NCBI GenBank assembly: GCA_002382085.1
Contig: DFZK01000002.1
Span: 194,478-258,477 of the forward strand
Direction of reading: 5' to 3'
DNA length: 64,000 nt
Source of the DNA: Sulfurospirillum sp. UBA4058
GTDB taxonomy: Bacteria > Campylobacterota > Campylobacteria > Campylobacterales > Sulfurospirillaceae
The position numbers and the translations under genes were made by a program. A model generated the notes under the pieces. That model saw only the letters and a list, made by a program, of their open reading frames with translations. It ran no database searches and was not told where the DNA came from. Positions 1 through 8,914 of this stretch are shown in pieces. Numbering within the stretch: position 1 is the stretch's first letter; each line of letters opens with the position of its first letter.

Positions 1-525
1 AAGATCGACGTTTTGCCACACCAAAAACGGTACCGTTAAAGAACCGCCGCCGATGGAAACGAGCGCAGAGACGATACCGATAAATAAACCGCCGCCGAAG
101 AGCCCTTTGGTTCCGACGATTTGTTGTGAAGGTTTCGGCTTTTTATCCACCGCCATTTGAATCGAAACGTATGCCATAAAAACCGCGAAAAAGATTGCAA
201 GTTGTGCCGATTTCATAGATGCTGCTAAAAACGTTGCACCAAACGTACCGATAACGACTCCGGGGGCCATCACTTTAACGATGCTCCATTGAACCGCACC
301 CCTTTTGTGATGCGCACGCATACTGGCAAACGACGTCATCACGATAGATGCCATCGATGTTCCTAACGCCATATGAACGACTTGCTCAACCGCAACGCCT
401 TGTGCCAAAAAAATCGTCGTTAACGCCGGAACCATAATACCTCCGCCGCCGATACCCAATAATCCCGCCATAAAGCCGACGACGGCTCCCAAAATTAAAA
501 AAGCGATAATCCACTCAAAACCCAT
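1..525 (-). CDS. TSUP-family sulfite/anion exporter, 3' part cut off
   Basis: This is an inner-membrane transporter of the TauE/SafE (TSUP) family, which moves small sulfur-containing or organic anions. The first 175 residues are present; the gene runs off the left edge. The sequence is strongly hydrophobic, with the family glycine-rich repeat seen twice, as GLLGIGGGG near residue 21 and again as SIGGGSLTVP near residue 158, the two pseudo-symmetric halves typical of TSUP proteins. The ATG at 525 follows AAAGGAT at a good distance. It lies 11 bases behind dprA and is probably the last or a late gene of the ilvC-minDE-dprA run. The substrate cannot be told from sequence. Confidence 0.88.
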   Translation of the reverse strand, partial: MGFEWIIAFLILGAVVGFMAGLLGIGGGGIMVPALTTIFLAQGVAVEQVVHMALGTSMASIVMTSFASMRAHHKRGAVQWSIVKVMAPGVVIGTFGATFLAASMKSAQLAIFFAVFMAYVSIQMAVDKKPKPSQQIVGTKGLFGGGLFIGIVSALVSIGGGSLTVPFLVWQNVDL

Positions 526-536
526 CGTTGCATCCT

Positions 537-1307
537 TTAAATACGAATAATACGTCCGTTTTCAACTTTGATTTTGCCTAAACACTCATACTCAAAAATC
601 AGATCGGCAAATTTTTCAACCGCTTCGTGATACAACGGTTGCGTTTCGCAATACGCTAAAAAAGAATCTTTACATGTAAACGTCGTAAAACCTAATTTTT
701 CGACGAATGCGTCGATATCTAAAATCGGTGTCGCCAATCCTTGGCGCAATAAATCATTCGTCGCTTCGCTCTCGCCTAAGCGATGCGGAAGAACAAAAAT
801 CGGCTTTTTCATTTTAAGCGCATACTGAATGCTGTGCATCGTTCCGCTTTTACGATCGGCTTGCGTCACGATCAATGCTTCGCCTAATGCGACGATCAAT
901 TCGTTGCGTTGCGGAAAAGCCCATTTCAAAGAAGGTGCGCCCGCTTCAAATTGGCTCAAAACTAAGCCTTGCGATTCCATCGATTCGATCATCTTGCGAT
1001 TGAGGGAAGGATAGCGAATATCCAACCCCGTTCCGGCAACCATAATCGTCTTATCCAAACCGGCACCCGAATGGGCAGTCGCATCGACGCCTTGCGCCCC
1101 TCCGCTGACGATGCACGCACCCGCGTTCGCAAGTTTTGATGCTAGCATATGCGTCATCGTTTTGGTGTACGCAAACGGATGCCTCGTTCCGACGATCGAA
1201 ATTTTTCGTTTTTGCAACAATTCGGTCCGTCCGAGGTAAAAAAGAGTCTCGGGATAGACTTTCATCGCGTCGCATTCCGTGATATGAAAGTCTATCGTTT
1301 GAATCAT
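537..1307 (-). CDS. dprA: DNA processing protein DprA (short form)
   Basis: DprA loads RecA onto incoming single-stranded DNA during natural transformation. The Rossmann-like core is clear: SIVGTRHP near residue 38, SGGAQGVDATAH near 68-79 and the FPQRNELIVALG stretch near 131-142. At 256 residues it is shorter than the enterobacterial protein; it lacks the N-terminal SAM-like domain but keeps a small C-terminal domain. The ATG at 1307 overlaps the TGA of the upstream deacetylase (TGATG), so the two are translationally coupled; a GTG one codon upstream is a less likely start. An exact TTACATGTAA lies inside the gene at 670-679, encoding Thr-Cys-Lys. Its presence suggests competence for transformation. 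Confidence 0.95.
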   Translation of the reverse strand: MIQTIDFHITECDAMKVYPETLFYLGRTELLQKRKISIVGTRHPFAYTKTMTHMLASKLANAGACIVSGGAQGVDATAHSGAGLDKTIMVAGTGLDIRYPSLNRKMIESMESQGLVLSQFEAGAPSLKWAFPQRNELIVALGEALIVTQADRKSGTMHSIQYALKMKKPIFVLPHRLGESEATNDLLRQGLATPILDIDAFVEKLGFTTFTCKDSFLAYCETQPLYHEAVEKFADLIFEYECLGKIKVENGRIIRI

Positions 1308-2467
1308 CACAAATCTTTAAGATAGACCAAATCCAAACCTTCTAAAAGATCGCTCGAATCTTTAAGAACCTCTAACGTACTTTTATGCGGATGTCCGATC
1401 GCAATGGCGTATCCGTTTCGTTTCGCTTTCGTAACGGCTTCTTTGAGTTGCGTTCGAATAGCGTTTTTATCCAAATTGTTGTCTAAGAAGACGTCTCTGG
1501 AGTAACAAAACATATCGTATTTTTTGCATACCGCACCGACTTTTGAATTGCCGATCGTTCGACTATCGACAAAGAGCAAATCGTGCGCTTTCATCACTTT
1601 AATCAAGCGATCCATTGCATTGTAATCGGCGGTATAGGTTCCGCCCGTATGGTTATTATAATATTTGATATGCGGAAACCACGCTTTAATACGGCTAATA
1701 CGTTTCTCGATCACGTCGCTCGAATCGAGCGTCGTTAAGGTTTCCGGTTCCGGAGACGAATAATTTTTCGACTCCATCGGAAGGTGAATCATTGCAAATT
1801 CAAACTCGTACGAGAGCCGTACGGTTTCAGGGTGTCCTTTTGTCGGAGGGAAAAAAGAAGGCGTCACTTTATACGGAATCTCTTTAATGAGACGTGTTTG
1901 CCACGGGAAAGAGACGTCGTCGATAATAATCGCTAAACGCGGCGTCGTTCCGGCAGGATACGTTTTGCGCATCACTTCGGAGTGTTTCGTCGTTTTAGCC
2001 GCTTTAACGTTTTGCTCGTAATCTTGTGCTTCGGACAGCATCGGAGCTTTAATCTCTTCTTCTTTATGCAAAGGCATCGTCGTATTATTGTGCTCACTTG
2101 CCTCTACGGAAGTATTTTGCTCCATTTTCTGTTCCGGGAGCGGCGGAAGCTCTTCGGCTCGACTCACGTTCAATTCACCGGTAGAAGAAGTCGGCGGCGT
2201 AGCCAAAGACGCTAAACGCATTTTTTCATCATCTAACATCTGTTTCATTTTGCGCATTAACTCTTCGTTAGAAGTACTGTTTTGCTGTTGCACCGTTTGA
2301 TAATGCGCGTACGAAGTCGTCATATAGACGTAAACTCCGAAAGAGAGGATCATGACGGTCATGACCAACATTACTATCAGACTGTATCGTTTCAATGCAC
2401 GCGAACGAACTTCTTTAGGCGAAGAGGCAACGTTATTGGAACTCTTTTCTTTATTTTTTTTTACCAT
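1307..2467 (-). CDS. divergent polysaccharide deacetylase family protein (DUF610)
   Basis: This membrane-anchored periplasmic protein has a short basic cytoplasmic N-terminus, one transmembrane helix at about residues 28-50, a polar low-complexity linker to about 165, and then a divergent polysaccharide deacetylase domain. The domain shows LAIIIDDVSF near 180, HLPMES, NNHTGG and GHPHKST. The DD and H residues correspond to metal-binding positions of the family. Members are common in Campylobacterota beside dprA, and the activity is generally unproven. The ATG at 2467 is preferred over the GTG just before it. The stop overlaps the dprA start. A role in envelope glycan processing is inference. 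Confidence 0.85.
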   Translation of the reverse strand: MVKKNKEKSSNNVASSPKEVRSRALKRYSLIVMLVMTVMILSFGVYVYMTTSYAHYQTVQQQNSTSNEELMRKMKQMLDDEKMRLASLATPPTSSTGELNVSRAEELPPLPEQKMEQNTSVEASEHNNTTMPLHKEEEIKAPMLSEAQDYEQNVKAAKTTKHSEVMRKTYPAGTTPRLAIIIDDVSFPWQTRLIKEIPYKVTPSFFPPTKGHPETVRLSYEFEFAMIHLPMESKNYSSPEPETLTTLDSSDVIEKRISRIKAWFPHIKYYNNHTGGTYTADYNAMDRLIKVMKAHDLLFVDSRTIGNSKVGAVCKKYDMFCYSRDVFLDNNLDKNAIRTQLKEAVTKAKRNGYAIAIGHPHKSTLEVLKDSSDLLEGLDLVYLKDL

Positions 2468-2480
2468 CACTGCTTACACA

Positions 2481-2720
2481 CTACTTTCCAAGAATAACTT
2501 CGACCTCTAATAACTCAAGATTTTGATTCGTTTGTGAGGTGATTTTCACGTCTTCAACTTTGGTATATTTACGAATAACCGCAATCAAATCATTGCGTAA
2601 ATCGTCCATATAGGGAAGTTTGCAGCTTGCTCGTTCATGGGCAAGCATAATCTTCAAACGGTTTTTGGCGACATCGGCACTGTTTTTGTTACGACCGAAA
2701 AAACTATCCAAGAAACTCAT
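2481..2720 (-). CDS. minE: cell division topological specificity factor MinE
   Basis: MinE drives the pole-to-pole oscillation of MinD and so keeps the division site at midcell. The 79-residue length is normal. The N-terminus MSFLDSFFGR is the amphipathic membrane-targeting segment, followed by the anti-MinCD helix (AKNRLKIMLAHERA) and the C-terminal topological domain with its two beta strands. The start overlaps the minD stop by four bases, so the two are coupled. No minC is seen in this window. Confidence 0.96.
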   Translation of the reverse strand: MSFLDSFFGRNKNSADVAKNRLKIMLAHERASCKLPYMDDLRNDLIAVIRKYTKVEDVKITSQTNQNLELLEVEVILGK

Positions 2721-3526
2721 TTAAAGATTCCTTTCAATGTTGCGAGAATTCCTTTCTTTGCACGAATGTCCAAAAATTCCACTTCTTCGCCCAAAATACG
2801 ACGGGCTATGTTGCGATAGGCTTCGGCAGAGAGGGATTTGTCTTTATTGACGATGGGTGAACCCGTGTTGGTAGAGGTGATAATATCTTCATCGTCCGGA
2901 ACGATACCGATCAAAGGGAGTGCCAAAATACTTAAAACATCATCGACGCTGAGCATATTTCCGGCATCGACCATCTCAGGCTTAATACGGTTGATGATGA
3001 TATGTTTTTCGACCTCTTGCCCATTCGTCGCTTTTTCGCTTTTCGCATCGATAATACCGATAACTCTATCGGCATCGCGAACGGAACTCACGTCCGGAGT
3101 CGAAACGATTAACGCGCGATCGGCTAAAAAGATCGAATGCTCAAAACCGCTTTCGATACCTGCGGGCGAATCAATCATCACGATATCAAAGCTCTCTTTG
3201 AGATTCTCGATCAACGCTTTGACTTTATCTTTATTTAAAATATCTTTATCTTTGGTTTGGCTTGCGGGTAAGAAATAAAGCGTTTTCGATTTTTTATCGT
3301 TGATCAACGCTTGCGCAAGGTTGCATCGCCCTTCCATAACATCAACGACGTCATAAACGATGCGATTTTCAAGTCCCAAAATCATATCCAAATTTCGCAG
3401 ACCGATATCAAAGTCGATGGCAACCACTTTTTTGCCTAAATTTGCAAGTCCGACGGCAAGATTAGCGGTGGTGGTGGATTTCCCCACCCCGCCTTTACCC
3501 GACGTTACGGTAATAACGATACCCAT
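2717..3526 (-). CDS. minD: septum site-determining ATPase MinD
   Basis: MinD is a ParA/MinD-type ATPase that binds the membrane as an ATP dimer, recruits the division inhibitor MinC and is released by MinE. The deviant Walker A motif GKGGVGKSTTTANLAVG starts near residue 10. DFDIGLRNLD and the switch DSPAGIE are also clear, and the C-terminal LATLKGIFK is the amphipathic membrane-targeting tip. Its length of 269 residues is usual. It lies 19 bases behind ilvC and overlaps minE. Having minDE between ilvC and the dprA pair looks like an insertion into an otherwise conserved neighbourhood (inference from remembered gene orders). Confidence 0.97.
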   Translation of the reverse strand: MGIVITVTSGKGGVGKSTTTANLAVGLANLGKKVVAIDFDIGLRNLDMILGLENRIVYDVVDVMEGRCNLAQALINDKKSKTLYFLPASQTKDKDILNKDKVKALIENLKESFDIVMIDSPAGIESGFEHSIFLADRALIVSTPDVSSVRDADRVIGIIDAKSEKATNGQEVEKHIIINRIKPEMVDAGNMLSVDDVLSILALPLIGIVPDDEDIITSTNTGSPIVNKDKSLSAEAYRNIARRILGEEVEFLDIRAKKGILATLKGIFK

Positions 3527-3545
3527 GTAACCTCTTTGATACGAT

Positions 3546-4568
3546 TTAGTTTTTGTCTTTGTTGATAATTTTTTTAGACGTAATCCAAGGCATCATCGCT
3601 CTGAGTTTTTCGCCTGTTTGATTGAGTAAGCTTCGTTCCGTTTTAGCACGTTCTGCGTTCATACGCGTATAACCTGCTTTGCGTTCCAAAATAAAGTCTT
3701 TGGCAAAACGTCCGTCTTGGATTTCCGCCAAAATCTCTTTCATCGCCGCTTTTGATTCGGCATTGATAACGCGTTTACCGCTCACGTAATCGCCGTACTC
3801 CGCCGTATTGGAGATGGAGTAACGCATATCGGCAATACCGCCTTGATACATCAAATCAACGATCAATTTAAGCTCGTGTAAGCACTCGAAATACGCCATT
3901 TCAGGCTCATATCCCGCTTCAACGAGCGTATTAAATCCTGCTTCGACCAAAGACGTTACGCCGCCGCAAAGAACCGCTTGCTCGCCGAAAAGATCGGTTT
4001 CGGTTTCGTCTTTAAACGTCGTTTCGATGATACCCGTTCGACCGCCGCCGATAGCCGATGCATAACTGAGTGCCAATGCTTTCGCTTTACCCGTTGCGTC
4101 TTGATCGACAGCAATAAGATCGGGGATACCGCCGCCGTTGACAAATTCGCTTCGGACCGTATGTCCGGGAGCTTTAGGGGCGATCATGATACAATCGACG
4201 CCTTTAGGAGTGATAATCTGACCGTAATGGATGTTAAAACCGTGTCCGAACGCAATCGCTTTACCGGCACTTAAGTTGGGTTTGATTTCCGCCGCAAAAA
4301 CATCGCTTTGCATTTCGTCGGGTAATAAGATCATAATTACGTCGGCGTATTTTGTCGCTTCTGCAACACTCATGACGTTAAACCCTTTTGCTTCCGCTTT
4401 CGCCCATGAACTGCCTTCTTTACGAAGACCGACGACGACTTCTACGCCGCTATCGCGAAGATTTTCCGCATGTGCATGTCCTTGAGAACCAAAACCGATC
4501 ATCGCTACTTTTTTTGAGCGAATAATGCTTAAATCACAATCTTTGTCATAGTAGACGGTAATTGCCAT
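3546..4568 (-). CDS. ilvC: ketol-acid reductoisomerase
   Basis: This is the NADPH-dependent second step of branched-chain amino acid synthesis: it rearranges and reduces acetolactate or acetohydroxybutyrate. The Rossmann motif GFGSQGHAHAENLRDSG, the catalytic region with APKAPGHTVR, and the C-terminal knotted domain with ETDLFGEQAVLCGG and the YSISNTAEYGDY stretch are all present. The frame is open for 30 codons further upstream, but the ATG at 4568 sits behind AAGGAT and gives the normal 340-residue class I length. It heads the minus-strand run and is divergent from the HDOD gene. Confidence 0.97.
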   Translation of the reverse strand: MAITVYYDKDCDLSIIRSKKVAMIGFGSQGHAHAENLRDSGVEVVVGLRKEGSSWAKAEAKGFNVMSVAEATKYADVIMILLPDEMQSDVFAAEIKPNLSAGKAIAFGHGFNIHYGQIITPKGVDCIMIAPKAPGHTVRSEFVNGGGIPDLIAVDQDATGKAKALALSYASAIGGGRTGIIETTFKDETETDLFGEQAVLCGGVTSLVEAGFNTLVEAGYEPEMAYFECLHELKLIVDLMYQGGIADMRYSISNTAEYGDYVSGKRVINAESKAAMKEILAEIQDGRFAKDFILERKAGYTRMNAERAKTERSLLNQTGEKLRAMMPWITSKKIINKDKN

Positions 4569-4704
4569 AACAGATCCTTGTCGTATAAATTTCACGCATT
4601 TTACAGAAGAGTTACTTAAAAACTTTACAACGCCATCTAAAAGGAAACTATAAAGCAAGACGAGATAAAATGTGACTTATAACATTCTTTATGCAGGATC
4701 GGTC

Positions 4705-5517
4705 ATGGACGAAAATATTTTAAAAAAAATCAAAGCTTTACCGCCGCTTGACGATACCGTGTTAAAAATCCAACGCATTTGCGTCGATAAGAACAGTTCC
4801 CTTTCCGATTTGGTACAAGTCGTCGAAAGCGATCCGATGTTAACCGCTAACATTCTCAAATCGTCCAATTCGCCGCTGTACGGTTTTAGCCGAGAAATTA
4901 AGAATATCGCTCACGCCGTATCTTTGTTCGGCATGGCAACGGTACGGGGTTTTGCGCTTTCAAGTGCTATTAAACAAAATATTAAAATCAATTTAGAGCC
5001 CTACAACATCAATAACAATATCTTCCTTGATATTAGCACTTTACAAAGTATGTTTATGTTTAAGTGGTACTCTAAAGTCGATAAATCCCTCCTCGACATT
5101 CTTCAACCCGCATCATTTATGATGGAAGTCGGGAAGATTATTATTGCGCATGAACTTATCGAGCGCCGCAAAGATCAGGCTTTTCAGGAAGATCTTTTAA
5201 AAGTGACCTCGCTCGATGCACTTGATGCCTTGGAAAAAGAGTACGTCGGATTTTCCAACGAAGAGATTACCGCTAAGATTTTTGAACAATGGAACTTGGA
5301 AAGCGAACTTGTGGAAGCGATTCAATATTCACGCACGCCCGACAAAGCACCCGAACATATCAAGGTTTGCGCACGCGCTTTACATGTCGTACAAACCGCC
5401 GTTAATATTTTCGCCCAACTGAGCGATGCTTCTATTCAAAATGCCTTAGTGCTTTTAGACGAATATCGTCTTCAAAAAGAGCCGTTTTTAGAAACGTACG
5501 AGCAATTTATACAGTGA
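4705..5517 (+). CDS. HDOD domain protein
   Basis: This is a 270-residue protein with one HDOD domain, a degenerate relative of HD phosphohydrolases used as a signalling or scaffold module. It shows LPPLDDTVLKIQ at the N-terminus, then ESDPMLTANILKSSNSPLYG and ISLFG-like helices. The catalytic HD pair is not evident. The ATG at 4705 has GGATC upstream and is preferred over one 11 codons earlier. Its stop overlaps the GTG start of rnr (GTGA), so it is the first gene of an HDOD-rnr-holA operon. Function is unknown; HDOD proteins often act in regulation of motility or stress responses. Confidence 0.85.
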   Translation: MDENILKKIKALPPLDDTVLKIQRICVDKNSSLSDLVQVVESDPMLTANILKSSNSPLYGFSREIKNIAHAVSLFGMATVRGFALSSAIKQNIKINLEPYNINNNIFLDISTLQSMFMFKWYSKVDKSLLDILQPASFMMEVGKIIIAHELIERRKDQAFQEDLLKVTSLDALDALEKEYVGFSNEEITAKIFEQWNLESELVEAIQYSRTPDKAPEHIKVCARALHVVQTAVNIFAQLSDASIQNALVLLDEYRLQKEPFLETYEQFIQ

Positions 5518-7460
5518 GAGATTTTCTTTTAAGTTTGAGTCGCGGAGTGGCACGACACGATGTGCCTTCCGCCTTTTTACCCCATTTTCAAGCCCTGCTT
5601 CAACTACGCGCCTTGGTTCAAAAAAACGATCTTTACATGTTAGAGTCCTCATACCAAGTCGGCAAACTCGACGTTGCATTCAACGGAACCGGTTTTTTAG
5701 GCTCGCTAGAGCCGACGAGTGCTAAAGATATTCTTATCGAAGCTTCAGGCTTGCACGGTGCTATGAGAGGTGATCTGGTCGTCGTTAAACGCGTCGCCAA
5801 TAAACGAAGCTCACGTCCTAAAGCCGTGGTCGTTTACATCGCCCAACGTGCCTTTAGCAAAAGCATCGTCTATACCAAGATGAGCAAGGGCAAAGTCGTT
5901 GGTGCTAACGTAAAAAACGAATCGCTTTTTGAGATAACCGCTAGCCAAAAATCGCTGAAACAGTTACCTTTGGGAACCGTCCTCAAAATCGACAATACTT
6001 CCAACACGATCGAAGAAGTGTTAGGCGTTTTAGACGATCCGAGCGTCGATGAGAAGATTTCGTTAGCCCTTTTCGATAAAAAAGAGTTCTTCAGCCAAGA
6101 AGCGGAAGACGAAGCTAAAAGCCACGGCGATTTCGTGGACAAAAGCTACTATTCGCATCGTGTCGATTTAACACATCTGCCCTTTTGTACGATCGATCCC
6201 GTAGATGCCAAAGATTTCGACGACGCTATCTATTTTGACGTGCAAAACCATATTTTATACGTCGCTATCGCCGATGTGAGCGAATACGTGCATGCCATGG
6301 GATATATCGATAAAGAGGCTCTCGTACGCGGATTTTCGATCTATTTTCCGCACAAAGCGATTCCGATGTTACCGCGTGCGTTAAGCGAAAATATCTGTTC
6401 GCTCAAACCAAACGTCGATCGACTCGCCTATACGTTTAAAATCACGCTAGACCCGTCTACATGTGAGCCGATAAACGAAGAGCTATTTGAAAGCGTCATC
6501 CATTCGCAAAAACGTTATACCTACGAAACGGTCGATCTTTTTTTAAAAGGCGATCTAAGCGATGCCGACGCAACCGATCAGCCTGTCTTGAACTATCTTT
6601 TAGAACTGAACGCTCTGACGCAAAAACTACGCACCATACGCTTGGAAAAATCGTTTTCGTTTCGTGCTTCGGAAATTCGTATGAAAGTCGACGAACATCA
6701 AAACTTGATTGCGACAAGCATCGAAGAAGAGACGCCCTCACACGGGCTAATCGAAGATTGTATGCTTCTTGCCAACAAAGCCGCCGCTAAAAAACTGGGA
6801 TTCGGTATCTTCAGAACGCACGAAAGTCCCTCTTTTGAGCGTATGGAAGCCCTTTTAAACGACTTGGCATTGATCGGAATTAACGTGAAGCTCCGCTCGG
6901 ATCTGCCGCAAATGATTCGAGAAATTCAACAAAAGGCCGACGCACTCAACCTTCGCGACGAAGTCGATAAGCTAATCATCAAAAGTCAGAAAAAAGCCCT
7001 TTATGAGCCGGAAAACAAAGGACATTTCGGACTTGGGTTTGACATGTACACCCATTTCACGTCACCGATTCGCCGCTATAGCGACTTAACATTGCATCGA
7101 CTCTTAAAAGCCAAAACGGCAAACGACGATAAAAAGCTGGCGTTTCTCTTAAAAGACATCTCCCCTTTATGCGAACAAATCAGCCTTCTTGAACGTGAAA
7201 GCGATAAAGTCGCTTGGGATTATATGGACCGTAAATTTGCACGCTATATGGCTTTACATGTCGGCGACACTTTTAAAGCGATCGTCGTTGAAACCGAACA
7301 AAATGCCATTGCGAAGTTAGACGATACGATCAAAGGTGCTCGTATCTTTTTATTGGACGAAGAAGTACGTCTTTTGCAACGCATCGAAATTAAAATTGTC
7401 GAAAGCAACATCGCTACGGCGCGAATTTATGCACGCGTAACGAGGAGTTTTGATGTATAA
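5514..7460 (+). CDS. rnr: ribonuclease R
   Basis: RNase R is a 3'-to-5' processive exoribonuclease of the RNB family that degrades structured RNA. Of its 648 residues, the N-terminal third holds cold-shock-like RNA-binding segments. The RNB domain carries the metal-binding signature DPVDAKDFDDAI near residue 230 and the later HFTSPIRRYSDLTLHR, and a short S1-like tail follows. The start is GTG at 5514, inside the HDOD stop codon, giving translational coupling. It is shorter than the E. coli enzyme (about 810 residues), as is normal in Campylobacterota. Confidence 0.95.
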   Translation: MRDFLLSLSRGVARHDVPSAFLPHFQALLQLRALVQKNDLYMLESSYQVGKLDVAFNGTGFLGSLEPTSAKDILIEASGLHGAMRGDLVVVKRVANKRSSRPKAVVVYIAQRAFSKSIVYTKMSKGKVVGANVKNESLFEITASQKSLKQLPLGTVLKIDNTSNTIEEVLGVLDDPSVDEKISLALFDKKEFFSQEAEDEAKSHGDFVDKSYYSHRVDLTHLPFCTIDPVDAKDFDDAIYFDVQNHILYVAIADVSEYVHAMGYIDKEALVRGFSIYFPHKAIPMLPRALSENICSLKPNVDRLAYTFKITLDPSTCEPINEELFESVIHSQKRYTYETVDLFLKGDLSDADATDQPVLNYLLELNALTQKLRTIRLEKSFSFRASEIRMKVDEHQNLIATSIEEETPSHGLIEDCMLLANKAAAKKLGFGIFRTHESPSFERMEALLNDLALIGINVKLRSDLPQMIREIQQKADALNLRDEVDKLIIKSQKKALYEPENKGHFGLGFDMYTHFTSPIRRYSDLTLHRLLKAKTANDDKKLAFLLKDISPLCEQISLLERESDKVAWDYMDRKFARYMALHVGDTFKAIVVETEQNAIAKLDDTIKGARIFLLDEEVRLLQRIEIKIVESNIATARIYARVTRSFDV

Positions 7461-8427
7461 AAGAGAGTTTGAAAATCTTTTAAAAACAAAAAAGATTCCC
7501 AAAGCAACGCTTTTTTACGGAGCGTGCGCTTACCAGAATAATCTTTTAACCCGTTCCCTGTTGGAACTTATGAATGCGGCTAGTGAAGAAAAACTAACGA
7601 TGTATTACGACGAATACCATTTCGGTTCGGCAAAAAATTTTCTCTCCCAAGCCTCGCTTTTCGGCGATCGCAATATTTTAATCCTCAAAACCGATAAACC
7701 GCTTCCCGCCAAAGAGCTTTCGGTGTTAGTAGAACTGTGTACGAAAAACGATTCTAGCTATTTTATTTACCAATATTTCGGCGAAGATAAAAAAGCAACC
7801 CCGATGACCAAAGTTTTCGATAAATTTTTCGTTCGTCTTTTCAAAGCCGACTATAACGAAGCCGTATCGCTTTTGGCACAACATGCAAACGCTATCGGGC
7901 TAACGATCGATCGTTACGCTTTGGGAGAATTGTACGTTTTGCATGCGGAAGATTTAGCGTTGTGCGTTAACGAATGCGAAAAACTTCTTGTTTTAGGAAA
8001 AGAGATTCAAACCGGCGACATTCATACCCATGTGTACGGTCTCGGCGCCGTTTCTATGGATCGTTTTATGAGTAAATTACTTGACAAAAAAGATATTAAA
8101 GAAGAGTTTTTACGCCTTGTCGAAGGAGACGGCATTGAAGAAATTCGTATCGTCAATGCCCTTCAGACACATCTTTCGCAACTCTTTTTATTTCATGCCT
8201 ATATCAAACTTCACGGTACGTTTGATGCCAAAGCAATTTTAGGGTACCCGCTTCCGCCGCAACTCGCCGCAGAACGCTCTAAACTTTCCATTAAAATCGA
8301 CTTGGCAACGTACCAACGACTTTTAACACTTTTAACCGACGCCGAATACCGGCTGAAAAAAGCCGGAAATATTGAAAAAAACAGTTACCTCCTTTCAATC
8401 TTAATAAAATTTCAAAGTTTTTTATAG
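7453..8427 (+). CDS. holA: DNA polymerase III subunit delta
   Basis: The delta subunit of the clamp loader opens the beta sliding clamp. The protein has about 324 residues. It shows the weakly conserved N-terminal FYGACAYQNNLL, where an ATPase-like P-loop is degenerate, and the family pattern SQASLFGDRNILILK near 58-72. The ATG at 7453 follows GAGGAG and overlaps the rnr stop by eight bases. The -10 box of the downstream rpsF promoter starts directly after the holA stop. Confidence 0.88.
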   Translation: MYKREFENLLKTKKIPKATLFYGACAYQNNLLTRSLLELMNAASEEKLTMYYDEYHFGSAKNFLSQASLFGDRNILILKTDKPLPAKELSVLVELCTKNDSSYFIYQYFGEDKKATPMTKVFDKFFVRLFKADYNEAVSLLAQHANAIGLTIDRYALGELYVLHAEDLALCVNECEKLLVLGKEIQTGDIHTHVYGLGAVSMDRFMSKLLDKKDIKEEFLRLVEGDGIEEIRIVNALQTHLSQLFLFHAYIKLHGTFDAKAILGYPLPPQLAAERSKLSIKIDLATYQRLLTLLTDAEYRLKKAGNIEKNSYLLSILIKFQSFL

Positions 8428-8433
8428 TATAAT
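8428..8433 (+). promoter_or_regulatory. -10 box of the rpsF-ssb-rpsR promoter
   Basis: A perfect TATAAT begins immediately after the holA stop codon, about 67 bases ahead of the rpsF start. Campylobacterota promoters rely heavily on the -10 box and often lack a clear -35. This one would leave a leader of about 60 nt. Confidence 0.6.
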
Positions 8434-8456
8434 CCGCGTCTATTCTAAAAATCCTT

Positions 8457-8479
8457 ACTCAAATAGATATTATTTGGGT
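8457..8479 (+). promoter_or_regulatory. hairpin in the rpsF leader, possible autoregulatory site
   Basis: ACTCAAATA pairs with TATTTGGGT (nine pairs, one G-U) around a five-base loop. It ends 20 bases before the rpsF ATG and just ahead of the AAGGAG ribosome site. In other bacteria an S6:S18 complex binds the rpsF leader to repress its own operon. I see the hairpin but not a convincing match to the published motif, so the role is inference. Confidence 0.3.
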
Positions 8480-8499
8480 GAAATCCATAAGGAGACATT

Positions 8500-8901
8500 A
8501 TGCGACATTACGAGTTGCTTGTCGTAGTTAAACCTACGCTCACCGTAGAAGAACTACAAGCAAAACTAGGCTTTCTAAAAGAAATTTTAGAAAAAAACGG
8601 CGCGGTTATCGCTGCCACACTTGATATGGGTACCCGCAAACTTGCGTATCAAATCGATAAATTTGAGCGCGGTACATACGTTGTATTCTACTTTACTGCC
8701 CCAACGGCTGCGATTGCAGAAGTTGAAAGACTTATCCGTATTACGGAAGAGTTTATCCGCTTTATGACCGTAAAATTTGAAAATCAAAAAGAACTTCGTT
8801 TCTGGAACAAACAAGTGGAAAAAATCACGAAAAAAAGTGATGCTCCTGCTGTTGTAGAGACAAAAGAGATTGTAGAAGATACTGTTACGACTGAAGCTTA
8901 A
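8500..8901 (+). CDS. rpsF: 30S ribosomal protein S6
   Basis: S6 pairs with S18 on the platform of the small ribosomal subunit. The protein has 133 residues, starting MRHYELLVVVKPTL, with the S6 ferredoxin-like fold and the conserved MGTRKLAYQIDKFERGTYV. It carries an acidic C-terminal extension (VVETKEIVEDTVTTEA), as in many proteobacteria. AAGGAG precedes the ATG. It is first in rpsF-ssb-rpsR. Confidence 0.97.
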   Translation: MRHYELLVVVKPTLTVEELQAKLGFLKEILEKNGAVIAATLDMGTRKLAYQIDKFERGTYVVFYFTAPTAAIAEVERLIRITEEFIRFMTVKFENQKELRFWNKQVEKITKKSDAPAVVETKEIVEDTVTTEA

Positions 8902-8914
8902 ATAAGGAGCCACG

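Noticed and set aside
4569..4658. A longer N-terminus for ilvC
   Set aside because: The frame is open but the ATG at 4568 has a good ribosome site and gives the exact family length and start (MAITVYYDKDCD).
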